DNA from: Alentia gelatinosa
Lineage: Eukaryota > Annelida > Polychaeta > Phyllodocida > Polynoidae
Length of the DNA stretch: 64,000 bases
Assembly (NCBI GenBank): GCA_950022655.1
Contig: OX465592.1
Span: 6,914,044 to 6,978,043, forward strand
Direction of reading: 5' to 3'
A program made the translations under genes and the position numbers. A model generated the notes under the pieces. It was not told where the DNA came from and made no database searches. It saw only the letters and a program-made list of their open reading frames with translations. This document shows positions 1 through 11,700 of the stretch, piece by piece. Each line of letters opens with the position of its first letter. Positions within the stretch are counted from its first letter, which is position 1.

Positions 1-345
1 TGAGGCGGGTAGACTGGTGTCTAGACAATCAGATACCCAACAAGGACCTACGTAGACTCCTGCAGTTATCAGGTAGGCGTCTGTGGGGTGTCTGTGTGGT
101 TATAACAGTGTCTCTATGCCATAGTATAAAGGTATTATATCTTACATAGCCTAATCATCACGAATGAAAACCCAGTGTCAGCAGACACCCCGCATTAATG
201 GACATCTTTGCTCTGAACGGATCCCTTTATTAGATGTGTATTTCAACTCAGCGTAAGCCGTCACCCTGCATAAGCAGACACTTTAGCCTGGTACGGAGGG
301 TGACCACTTACACAGGGTTTATTGTATACGGGGAGAGAAAGTATG

Positions 346-905
346 ACCGGGCACCCACCAACGCCGATACACGCCGACGCGCACTGATACAAAATGACCA
401 TATCGTAGCGTATATTTCCTTCATAATTCCAGAAATAATGCATATTTATGATTTATATTTTACCTGTAAATACAAAACAATAGAATATGATATTTTATAA
501 TAATATTTAATGAAAAAATCAATTACATGTTAAAGTATAAAATGATCGATTTGAGACCCTTATCTATTATAAAATTTCACCATTTTTTGCACATATGCAA
601 TACCAATATATATTTCAGGTATTCCGGAAATTTCATAATTTTCCATCGATTATTTCATATGATTTCCCATTGAAAGCTTCCCTGATACACACCAACGTAC
701 ACCGGCATGCTACGACAATCGATACATGATCGATTGTCGTAGACCCTTTTTTATCGTAGCACATCGGTGCGCATCAATGCGCGTCGTTAGCCTTATCGTA
801 GAGACCTGACCAACTGCCCCGATATGCGCTACGATTTTGCTACGATATGGATTTTGTATCGGGAGGTCAATATCGGTGCTTGTCAGTTCACGTCGGGAGC
901 CCGGT
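346..905. mobile_element. MITE-like element with imperfect terminal inverted repeats
   Basis: The left end reads ACCGGGCACCC and the right end, on the opposite strand, ACCGGGCTCCC. Further in, both ends carry GATACAAAAT followed by CCATATCGTAGC in inverted orientation. The interior has a 14-bp perfect hairpin (CTACGACAATCGAT, 710-723 against 729-742). There is no coding frame. Element family and exact ends are uncertain. Confidence 0.45.
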
Positions 906-2171
906 TGACACCCCCCCCCCCCCCCCCCCCCCTGAGATTAAGACAAAGAGAGATGTGAGGTGAGGTTTTACTGAGTCCCCATACATTTTCGATGTGGTCT
1001 TTGTATACGATGGTTACTAAAGAAGCATACAAGGAGAGGTCCTTCAGATATTCAACGGGCCCCAGTTCATTCCTCATGACCTTATCACCATACATACCTC
1101 CCCCCGACTGCCGCGCCACTGGCGACGGGAGAAGGAACTTGCCACGTCTCGTTGCCCTACGAGAGTTGACACCGCGAGACGCAGATTGACCTTGACCTTG
1201 AAGGCGAAGATTCAGGATAGCCCCACAGGTTGATAGGACAGTTTCCCAACTCAACAAAATGCCTCGTGTGGTACTTGTAAATAAATTACTTACTCGAATG
1301 TGTACTAAAAGAATATTACCACTGTACTAGGTTAGTTTATACTACATTCGCGAATGTATAGCTGTGCAGTTTATGCCTCTACTCAGTCACATCTGTTGTG
1401 ATATAGTCACCTATAGGATGATTTGTCTTGCCTTAGATATTATGGAGGAAACCAATCTTTTAACATAATATTTGAATCATTCATATTATCATTCCAGTGT
1501 CCTATTTTCTTCAATATATTGCATGTTTTGATTGAACACTCGAGACCTTACCCCATGAGGTTGGACGCTGTGCTCTCGCGATCAGATATTTTTGTCGATG
1601 CCGATTCAACTTCCTCTCCACGCGAATCTAAAAACAGACGAGCAGGTCAGGTGTGTTTAACTTTGTGACAATTGTTTAAAATACCTGTGTAATGTGCTAA
1701 AGTGATATGAACACTAAATGAATCCAATTACAGAATAGAACATTTACGATAAACATAAAGTTGTCCTTACTTTATATTCTAATGTTAGTTTCTTTAGGTT
1801 TGACTATCATTATTTGTTTGTTTAACGTCCCATAAGGACTAATTCAATGGTCAGTTTTCATAGCCGAACACTAACCAAAGAGAAATACATATATAAATTG
1901 GATATCCTCATAAGTTAAGGCTTACACGGTGCCACTTATCCTTGGGTCACCTGGGCTCCCTTATAAAGAATACTGGAGAACTGGCCATGAAACAAAGTCT
2001 GCCAACATGATTATAGTGAACAAATCCACAGCTGAATTCAAAGGCTGATCCGGTGGAATACGGACCAAGTCATTTTCATACCATGAGTTTCCTTCTAATT
2101 ATATAATGGTTTACAGGCAGATATGGTGATTCTTGAGTTTAATTTATCCGAAAAGATGGATAATAAATACA

Positions 2172-2610
2172 ACAAACGATGGTTATATGGACAGGCGACT
2201 CTGTAAATAAACCACTCGAGGTTCCCGTAGTAATATACTCACTAGGGCTTGTGTATTATTATATACCTGTGTCCGAATGTCTATTAAATACTGCCCGCTA
2301 CAGTAATAATAACGTTCGTGCCCGCTGTGACTGCAACTTTCTATGTCATTAAAAGGGAGTTTTTAATTATCTTAAGCCTAAAGGTATATAATAGTAAGCA
2401 AACATCCTCACTGTGAACGAAAGGGTTCTCGTTCTCGGCCAGTCGCTGATTTCATATGGCCTTCCGCCTATGGCGTCAGGCCATATGAAATCGGCGACTG
2501 ACCTCGGACAATAAACGTTTCACTCACAGTGAGGACGTTTCCTAATATTACTAGGCATCAACCTTTGGTAGTTTACAGCCGCCTGTCCACAAAACCATCG
2601 TTTACTGTAT
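2172..2610. mobile_element. Family B foldback element interrupted by family A element
   Basis: The outer arms (about 2172-2254 and 2553-2610) match the two arms of the uninterrupted family B hairpin at 37905-38045, including ACAAACGATG, GGACAGGCG and the reverse CGCCTGTCCACAAAACC. A second repeat (about 2255-2552, family A, beginning ATACCTGTG) sits exactly in the loop at GTGTATTA, next to a short TTA-type duplication. The right arm ends only about 18 nt from the 5' splice site of PHF14 exon 11. Confidence 0.65.
2255..2552. mobile_element. Family A element with internal hairpin
   Basis: It starts with ATACCTGTG..CGAATGTCTAT and contains a long imperfect palindrome (about 2404-2540) centred on CCGCCTATGGCGTC. 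The same unit recurs at 23325-23545, 55905-56210 and 56205-56440, with related fragments near 42516, 48895-49065 and 49540. It is non-coding. The TTA-type target would suit a PIF/Harbinger-type MITE, which is an inference. Confidence 0.6.
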
Positions 2611-2627
2611 TTGTGTGTGTGTCTCAC

Positions 2628-2765
2628 CTGCTCTTTCTCGTCCAGGTCGTGTGACCCGTGTGTACGGTAGTGGGACTGGATGGCCAGGTAGTTGCGGCGC
2701 TTGGCGCGCACGATGGACTTCTCGCCATGTTGGCGGCAGTAGGCGTAGAACGGGTCGGCGATCTC
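2628..2765 (-). CDS. PHF14: PHF14 coding exon 11
   Basis: 46 codons, residues 313-358, starting EIADPFYAYCRQH, which supplies the last ePHD ligands C322 and H325, then KRRNYLAIQ. The acceptor is TTTTTCAG; the donor CAG|GTGAGA leaves phase 0. Confidence 0.93.
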
Positions 2766-5700
2766 CTGAAAAAGCAGACGACATTTAACTGCCTTCATCC
2801 ACAACATAAGCAGAAAATCAAACACTACTGAATGCCTATCATAAACAGGGTACTAACCTAGTAAACCCTCCAGTATAAATAAGAGCATAAAAAACACAGT
2901 TCTCATTCATAGATAAATGTCCAATCACCCTAGCAAAAAACTGACGAACGGTTAAGCCGTTTCCTGTGCTCCTAGCTTTCTGGTATTATCGCCCTAATAA
3001 TCAGCCTTGGTTTCACCTTGGTGCAGCTTACGTTAGTCTTGTTCGTACGGCACAGAGTAAAGACATAGATCTGTGATGGTCAAAGAGAGCATGGCTGATA
3101 TTGATAACCTGGATTTCCTAGCTGGGTGGTGAAAGGGATAACATGATTTGTTATTCTATTTATAGCATCAGTTTGACAAGATCTGATTGGTTCCAATGAA
3201 TACACACTAGACAGCTCTCTAAATAGGCCTGAAGAGATATCCTTACCGAAACTACTGAGGGAACGAGGTTCATTCGATCTGAAATCGTACACTGAACCCA
3301 CTATGGAACCAGGCTCTGCAGGCAGCAAAATGAAAAATGGAAAACTGACATCTCTGTCAGGGATGTCAGGGAAAAAAGTGGAAATATTTTTCACGTGGGA
3401 TTTATTGCGTCCGAGAAATTGAGAAAACATGGAAAACATATCAGTGTTGGCCATGGAATAGGGCTGAGGGTCTGTGGGGATGTTCAAACCACTGTTTAAT
3501 TAGCTTTCTTTTATACAAGAAACATAATTTCATAGACTAGAAATGAATACAAGGATTTCCATGGAAAACAGGATAGCTGCTATCCCTGTTTCACTTTATT
3601 ATTTGTCTGGTTGTTTTATAAGACTTACCTCGTCTGGAGATGCCTCGGACAACAGACCCTCTCGCTGCGCACTGCAAATCAATTTATCAATTGGGTGACC
3701 AACATTTTCAAAAATATGCAATAGATATACTAATATCAGGGGTGCAAATTGGGGTCAGAAAAAAGGTAAAGCTCACGATTGTACATGGGTCATTGAGGAG
3801 GTTCAGTTAGGGATCATGGCTTGTGGCTGAATTGGGTTATCAAGCAGTTTGTATGTCAATATTATGCATAAAAATATGATTTTTTATTCTGAAAATGAAA
3901 ACATGAATTTACATCGAAAACTGGCATCCCTGTAATATAATATAAATTTCATTAGGATATATTTACCATTTTATTCTAAATTATTTGTTTGATTGTGTGT
4001 TTGATTGATTCTATGTCCAGTCAACCATCACAAGTCTTTTCCAAACTTCCCCATTATTTCGAAATTATATTAGATATTTCACTTATATGAATTACACTAA
4101 CTGGAAAAGTATTTTCAGTTAACTGCTAAATAGTGATTACAGAATTACCACAAAAGTATCCCCTAACACTGTTTTCAGATGAGACTTCTAACGGAAAAGT
4201 CATGACTTGAAACATTGTTCATTGTCTTGATCAATCGGATCGGTCACTATATATCACACGTTTCCATTTTATTTCTAAAGAAAAAGATGGGCATTATAGG
4301 AAGTTCCCTGATATCACATGACATTTTGGTGTCAAACATGCCCCAGAACATAGGGAAAGCCTTGTCTTGGTAGAATAACATCAGACTAATGCAGTCTAGG
4401 CTGGATAACTCGCTGATGGAGGAATAGAATGTAAGACGTAATTCGTGCTTTACTCACCAGGTGACGTGGAAGAAGGCGCGGCACATCCCGGCATCACAGC
4501 TGATACAGACGCCAGTCCGACTGAACCGCTCATCTTCACAGAGCGAGCAATCCTGAAATAGAGCAGTATATCTTAACCATATAGGTTATAACACAGAGAG
4601 TACACGTACAATAGAGCCGTTCAGGTAGTAATACCAACTATAACACATCCTCACATAGTGAGCATTCCTTAAATAGAGCAGTTCACTTTAAATATACAGA
4701 CTGTAACACACGGTAAGTACACCTGAAATAGAGCAGTTCAGATAGCCATACAAACTATAACACATCCTCACATAGTGAGAATTCCTGAAATAGAGCAATT
4801 CATTTTAACCATACAGAATATGACTCGTGAGATTATGGAGCCAACAAAATGCGTGACATAAATAAAATCATACTCAAACTCGTGACGTCTCTTGATAATA
4901 TTCGTTGGATGAACATTGTACTCACAGTGACGCTAATAGATATAACTTAAAAAAAAGAGAAGTAAACTTACCTTTGCTCCCCACTTTGTGTACGGCATTT
5001 CAAACAAGGTGACGGGGCTGAGGCGATCCACATCACCGAAGGCCACACCGGGTATGTAGAGGGCGCACACGATATGCACCCACCTGAAACACACATGGCG
5101 TACCTCTAATGTCATGGTATACAGAAACAGGCTTACTGTGGCTGTACGTGATATATACGCGGTAAAATTCACAATTAGATGAAGTGATGTTGGAGGAAGA
5201 GGTTAATCTAATCATCAGTTTTACCAAGTATTTATCATGTACAGACACTTGTTTTTGTATTATTAAAATATCCATTTTTGACTTTCATTTTTGGACTTAC
5301 TTTTGCAGCCGTACAAACCCTGTACGACACATACTAATAAGGAACAGCATCGAGATCCATAGCCACTGTCAATATGCCATTCACCTCTTGCACATAAGCG
5401 TGGCGTGGCGATCGCCGTGATAACGGGTTTCGCTGGTTCTATGTACTTGATAAAGTACCAGCCGCGCACCAGCGAAATTTCCGCACTTCAGAACGAGGCG
5501 TGCGCTGTCAGCGTGAAGCCAACACTGTAGCAGGTGCCTAATACCTCTATAACAATAAAAATATAAATCGCTCTTCTGTCATAAATAAATGGCCGAATTT
5601 TATAATCCAAACATGGCTAAAATGCTCAGACTTGGGCCTATCTGTTGGTACTATTTATGATATATCTGTGGTATGGGTAAGATTTCCTCTCATAGATGGA

Positions 5701-8700
5701 AAATCAGAATTGTTTTAGGTAAAAAAACCTAAAACATGTTACCTTCCTGTCTTTACACTGATTTCATGAAAAATCTATCGCGATGACCTATAGAAATAAA
5801 CATCCTATCTTATTAGGCATTTCAAGACAATTAAAATGATACCATTATTACCAGGCTGTGATAGATATTTCCTGTGATAATGGACTATTAAGACAGACGA
5901 CAAAGTATCCAAAACAGTAATAAAAACATAGGTTTTTTTATATCTGTCTTAATGGTCGATTATCTCAGGAAATATCTATCACAGCCTGACAGTATAGGTA
6001 TCATTTTAATCGTCTTAAAGTATTTAAGAAGACGGGATGGTTATTTCTATAGGTCATCGCGATAGATTTTTCATAAAATCACGGTGAAGGTAGGAAGTTA
6101 ACATGTCTTAATATTTTTTACTTAACAAATTCTAAAGTTCAAGCTATCACGGGAAGGCTTAGCCAAGGAATAGGTTTATAATATGTATACCAACAAACAT
6201 ACCAGAGTCCTAGCTTTCTAACATTAATTTATCTATGAAGATCGGCCTGTTATTCACAAAGCAAGAGGCATTTTCATTGTCCGATTTAGAAAAGACATAG
6301 GTTTTTCCCATACCAAACGCTCAGGAGTAAGGTCGCACACCTCGTTTTAGTGTGACCTACTTAGGCGGCCATTACAAAATGGCGCCAGTGTGAAGAGGGT
6401 TTATGGGTTTTGGTTACGGAGTAATCTCACGAGGCAGACCCGAGTGAGATTATGTAGTGGCTCAGATTTTATCTTACCTCTGTCAATGATTGATTGGCGA
6501 AAATGTGTGACATCATCCCCCATTATGTATTTTTCTGTTAAGTCTAGGGGAAAAAGTTACCCGGGGTGCAATGAATACCCTGTTCACCACTTATGTGTTG
6601 TACTGCCATAAATACAACATGGGTAGGAGTGGGTGGTCTAAGCAGGGCAAACGGCCACATATGGATCAAACTGAGATTCATAAATTATGTAAAATAAGAG
6701 CTAAATGTGCATCTTAAAACAGAATTATTGGCCTCTAAAGGCCAAGTTAACGGATGGAAATAATACAAGTGCAAGTCTAAGAGTAAGATATAGCTGCATT
6801 ACAATGCCATGTGCTTTAAAAAATGGCGGATCCCTCCCACCCATATGATGAAATTAGTCAAATATACATGAATATCATGTTATATATGCGTTTAACCTAA
6901 ATAATGATACTTCCTAGGATGTAAGCAACTACCAGTGCCACTTATAGACATGGTAAATGTAACATTAATGCTTACTGTATATCAGTATTGTGTGAACATA
7001 GATCTGTTTTAGTATACCCATTTCACCCCAAGTCGCCCACCCTCACTTCTAACAAATACTTGAATATCTATCATACCTTCCAGCATCTGTTTCCTTGTAG
7101 ATTCCACCGGAGTTGGGGCATAATTCGCAGTGCTGGGAAAATGCAAACATTCATAAACTTATCAACATCTGAAAGTGGGAATGCTTCCAATAAAATATTT
7201 TGCCATGAGAGAAAGCATTAACATGGTCAAGTTAAAAAGAATTAATGGAAATTTTAATAACTAAAGGCATGACATCATAAATGAGAATTAAGGCCTGTTT
7301 GAATTTGGCCAAAGTTGCTGCCAATCACCACTCAGGCCCTAATCCCAGGGGCTGCTTTTAGCCAAGATCTGAATAGGGACCAAACATGGCCTGAACAGGA
7401 TCAGGACATAATTCAGGTGAATAGAATCAAGCCTTTATCATATACCTGTGCACATTGCAAAGTGTCCCCTTAAACAGGGTTTTACCTTAAGTGGGGTTAA
7501 AATAAACTAAATGAAAATTTCTGTTCCAAACAAATTGTTCCCTTAAGTGTGGTGTTCATTTAAAAGCGGGGTTAAAATAAACTAAATAAAAATTTCTTTT
7601 CCGAACAAATTGTCCCCTTAAGCGGGGTGTATCCCTTAAGCGGGGTATCCTAGAAGTGGGGTTACACTGTACTTGCCGATCAAGGAGTTTGTAACATTTA
7701 TCAGATTAAATGCCCAGTTTGTTTTCCCACTTTATACCCATACGAGAGTGATTTTCTGGAGGTGGGAGGTTTATCGGTGAGTCTACTGACCGGCTTCACT
7801 CCCGCTTTACAGGCGTCACAGAACCAGGGTTCGGTGCTCGCTGAGGACTCGGTGCTGGCCACAGACTGCGACTCGGCAATTCCATAACAACCTAAAAAAA
7901 CAAACAAATACTGAATTGTGTACATGTTTGATAACACAAATACTGAATTACTGTATTCACAACATCATAAGAATCAATGGAAATATTGACTGAATCGCGC
8001 TGTATTCAGGTCATAATAAAAACCTGATTAGCATTCAAATACAAAATAACTTCCTTAACATCTTACAATAACCTGTTAAATCTTACAAATTTATAATATC
8101 ATGATAAGGTCTTTAACAACAAAAGTACTAGATTGATACTGACAAATAGGTTTTATTTTCGGAAATAGAAAATGAATTAAATATATAAAAGGAACAGATA
8201 ACTGTAATATTCATTTGATTGCATTTGAAAATATTTTCTAAAATGTAAATCATAAGGCATGAATGAATTGTACCTTCATGAACTGAAACTCCACATCCGT
8301 CACACTCCACGATTTCATCCTCTTCTTCACTGTTTTAATGAAAATAGAAATTAGTTTTCAATCAATCGATGAATGTATAACATACTGAAATTTATTTGAA
8401 TCTTGTAGAATTTATCAATATCCAGTTTGCTGAGCTGTATTTCCCGTCACTGTATTAGGTCAATCTACATCAATCCACTTGGAAGATAATTGTATAAATA
8501 ATCAAACCAAAATTATGAGACACTCCAAAATAGTAGGAAATAGTTGTCTAGCAAAAGACTGAGTATCACTACTTGACCCATTTCTAGCAAAAAGCGAAAT
8601 CGCCACACAATCATGGTATAAAGGTGTCCTAACCTGGTGTTCAAAATGTTATGGAAAAATTGCCTTTGACAGAATAAATTGTGCTGAATGAAAAAAAGGT

Positions 8701-11700
8701 AACCCTTTAGAAGTGGGAAAAGTAATATTTACTTATCTAACCTATTGCGGGAGATATACACAGAACAGTATGCGAATTCTCAAATAGGTCATGAATAATG
8801 TGGTATTCTGACTTGAATAACACTAACGTGTTATGGTTAACATAGAACATAGAAAACTAACTGTAACATGCCTGATAGATTTTTTTTTTTTGCACTAAAG
8901 AAGGTACACATCCTGGCTTCTGCAGGGCAGAATTTACAGCTAGTCCGAACAGTATGGATGCACTCAGATGAAGACTTCGGGTGGATAGGTGTCTTTATCT
9001 CACCTCTGGTACCAGTTTAGCCATAGGAATAACATCTAAAATTATTCGCAACGATCACCCAGGTAAATTGTCAATTTAATGTATGTGAACAAGGTGAGAT
9101 AATTCTAGAACCACACTCCAATTGTAAAATAAACAATAGTCCACTTGTTTGGATGCGCTGTAATCGTCACTCGACTTCGCCTCAATGATGATGGAGTATC
9201 ATGGAGTATCTTTTATTATACAATTCTCGATCCAGTTCTATATGAATAAAACTGCCATTTATTTTAGGTTTTTAACAGTTTCTTAATTATCACCTTAAAA
9301 TTGAAATACCAAGCATGCTTTTTCAATCCTAAATTAGATTCTAAACTTTGATAATTGTGGTGAATATATTGAATTTGATAGCATGCACATTTCAATATCT
9401 AGACTCATTGTCAATATATATGTGAATCGTCTAATAACCTACACTTTATCCAGGAATGTCAGTTGGGATCATGAAACATATTTTTCGTGTGGAATTTACT
9501 GCATCAGAGAGACTGATAAAACATGGAAAACACATTGTTATTGGCCATGGAATGGGGCTGGGGTATGTATAGAGGTTTGAACCACTGTTTATTTGTGTGA
9601 ATGAGGCCCAATCTCTGTGTTAATGCTATATGACACTGCTGATTATCTACAGGGACTTTCCCTGGGGCCCGTTTCATAATCTAGGATCCTATATGTAGAC
9701 CCAGGGACAATGTGGGTCAACTTTATTCAACACATATGGACGACCTTACAGACGGCTACTACTGTCTAAGAGAACAGACTTGAGTTTTATTGATTCCTTT
9801 TTTTTAGCATCGGTTGTGTAAAGAAGTGTCCTTGCCTCGTATCTATAAATTAAATTTTATTAAAGGACAAATCTTGTACGAGGTATAGAAAAAAGGGTCT
9901 TCATGTAAGATCCTAGATTATTAAACCTGCCCCTGTTGCACTTTCAGCATGGGGCATCAGGATGGGAGTGGTCAAAGCAGACAGAGCCGGGAGGTTAATT
10001 TGAACATCTTCAAATTGAACATTTAACAACAACGCGTAAATTGTCGGTATTACCGCAGCAAATAAATCACGAAATCGTCCCTGTACAATTTTAAACATCG
10101 AGACGTAAATATCATGCATGCAGAAAACACATAATGATTAGTCATGAAAACAAATAAGGCAAATTTACATCGACATTGCTTGTCAAAAAGAAATAAAATA
10201 GGATTTGAGGCGACATATTTAGGGTCATCAGATATCGGATTGGATATAATTTCTTTAAAGGGAGTACTCCACTGACCAGACATTGTTGGGTGTGTGCTAT
10301 ATATGTTTTGTGATATTTTTTTCTCTGAGTCAATTCCTCAGTTTGTTTCCTGTGGGGATTTAACTGATTTTTGACTATTTCTGTGTGTGTGTGTGGGGGG
10401 GGGGGGGGGGCAACTCGGGCAGAAAAATTGTGTATGCTATACATGCTCATAGTGTACAAACCGACAGATAATACTGCCAAGACACGCCCTGCGATCGCCG
10501 GTCTTCCCAATCCGGCGATATATAATTCATTAGATTTTGATTTTTTTTTAAATAAGTTGGCAGCATCAAATAATTATAAAAAGCTATTCTCTCTAATCCG
10601 AACTGACTGGTCTTCTTTAGTAAAGTTTGGTGCTAAGTCTGACATGTTTCAGTATGACACATACCTCATCAGGGATCAGTTTGTTATTGGAGTTTTTTGG
10701 GGTTTTTTTCATAAAAGATTTGTATTTATGCTGGAGGGTAACGGTAGGCTACATTGTGCCTATTTCCATGTTGCTCCAGACTGGAAATTACATTCACGAA
10801 TGAAAAATTCTCAGCAGACAAAGTAAAGCTGTGGTGTGAAGGAACTACAATGCAATACAACTGTCTGAGCTAGAACTAGAAAAAAGAAATGATATTCAAA
10901 TTCATGTGGGACTGAAAAGGGGGTTTAGAACATGCTTGGTATCAACAGGGTGAAAATTGCAGTACATTTGCGAAGTTTTATGGTGAAAAAAACTGTTCCT
11001 GTAGAGCTTTACATAAGGGCTGATGACACACAAGACATCTTACTGCTAAGATACTATCATGAAATATCACAAAATTTCATATGATTGTTTATATGGCATG
11101 AGTTGTCTTCATGGAATGATATCACAAAGCGGAGCTGAGTGACAGCTGTAGCAGAAGATAACGAATGGCATGTAAACAATCATATGAAATTGAGTGATGT
11201 TTAGATTTTATCCTACCCTGTCACGTTTTTAACTTCATGTCACCAGTGGCATATAAATATTTTATGGCATAACTGTGGCATACAGTTACACCATGTTCAG
11301 TCTATGGAGATTTATATGAGGAGTATGATACAGTTGAGTATATCATGGGTGTTACTGAAGTCGTATGGGTGCTGCCAATGCCCTAAAATGCTATTCCACT
11401 GTGTATCAGGCACAGTCGCCGACGTCGGATGGTCGCCGCCGACTTACTTTAGTAAACGCAGGCTGTATAAACTTGATGTACTTTATAAACATGGACAATG
11501 GAAGACCACTGTACTAATGTAAATTGTACCAATACAGATATAAAAAATTTAGTAAATTCAGGCTCTATTTTCGATGCTTCAATTGGCTTAATGTAAAACT
11601 CACTTAAGATGTCACAGATGGTGTCATGCTTGTATTTGGGAGGGGGATATACATAGACGAGGGGAGCATACACAGAGAGGCACACTGTAAAAGGGTAGTT

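Larger units (their letters stand above)
1..2627 (-). other. PHF14 intron 11 (partial), non-coding
   Basis: This is sequence downstream of PHF14 exon 11 on the minus strand. It contains no recognisable next PHF14 exon, so the gene continues beyond the left edge. It holds a MITE-like element (about 346-905), a 14-bp perfect hairpin at 710-742, a 22-nt poly-C run at 911-932, and a nested foldback element at 2172-2610. The ORF on the minus strand at 883-1257 runs into the poly-C tract and matches nothing I know. Confidence 0.6.

Noticed and set aside
883..1257. 124-codon minus-strand ORF as a possible next PHF14 exon
   Set aside because: It ends in translated poly-C (poly-Gly) and shows no similarity to the PHF14 region expected after exon 11.
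3080..3487. 135-codon minus-strand ORF in PHF14 intron 10
   Set aside because: Its N-terminal part is a dispersed repeat (family H) whose other copies are not open; no family resemblance.
10371..10826. 151-codon plus-strand ORF
   Set aside because: It starts in the GT/poly-G run, has no recognisable domain and no splice context; probably chance in PHF14 intron 4.
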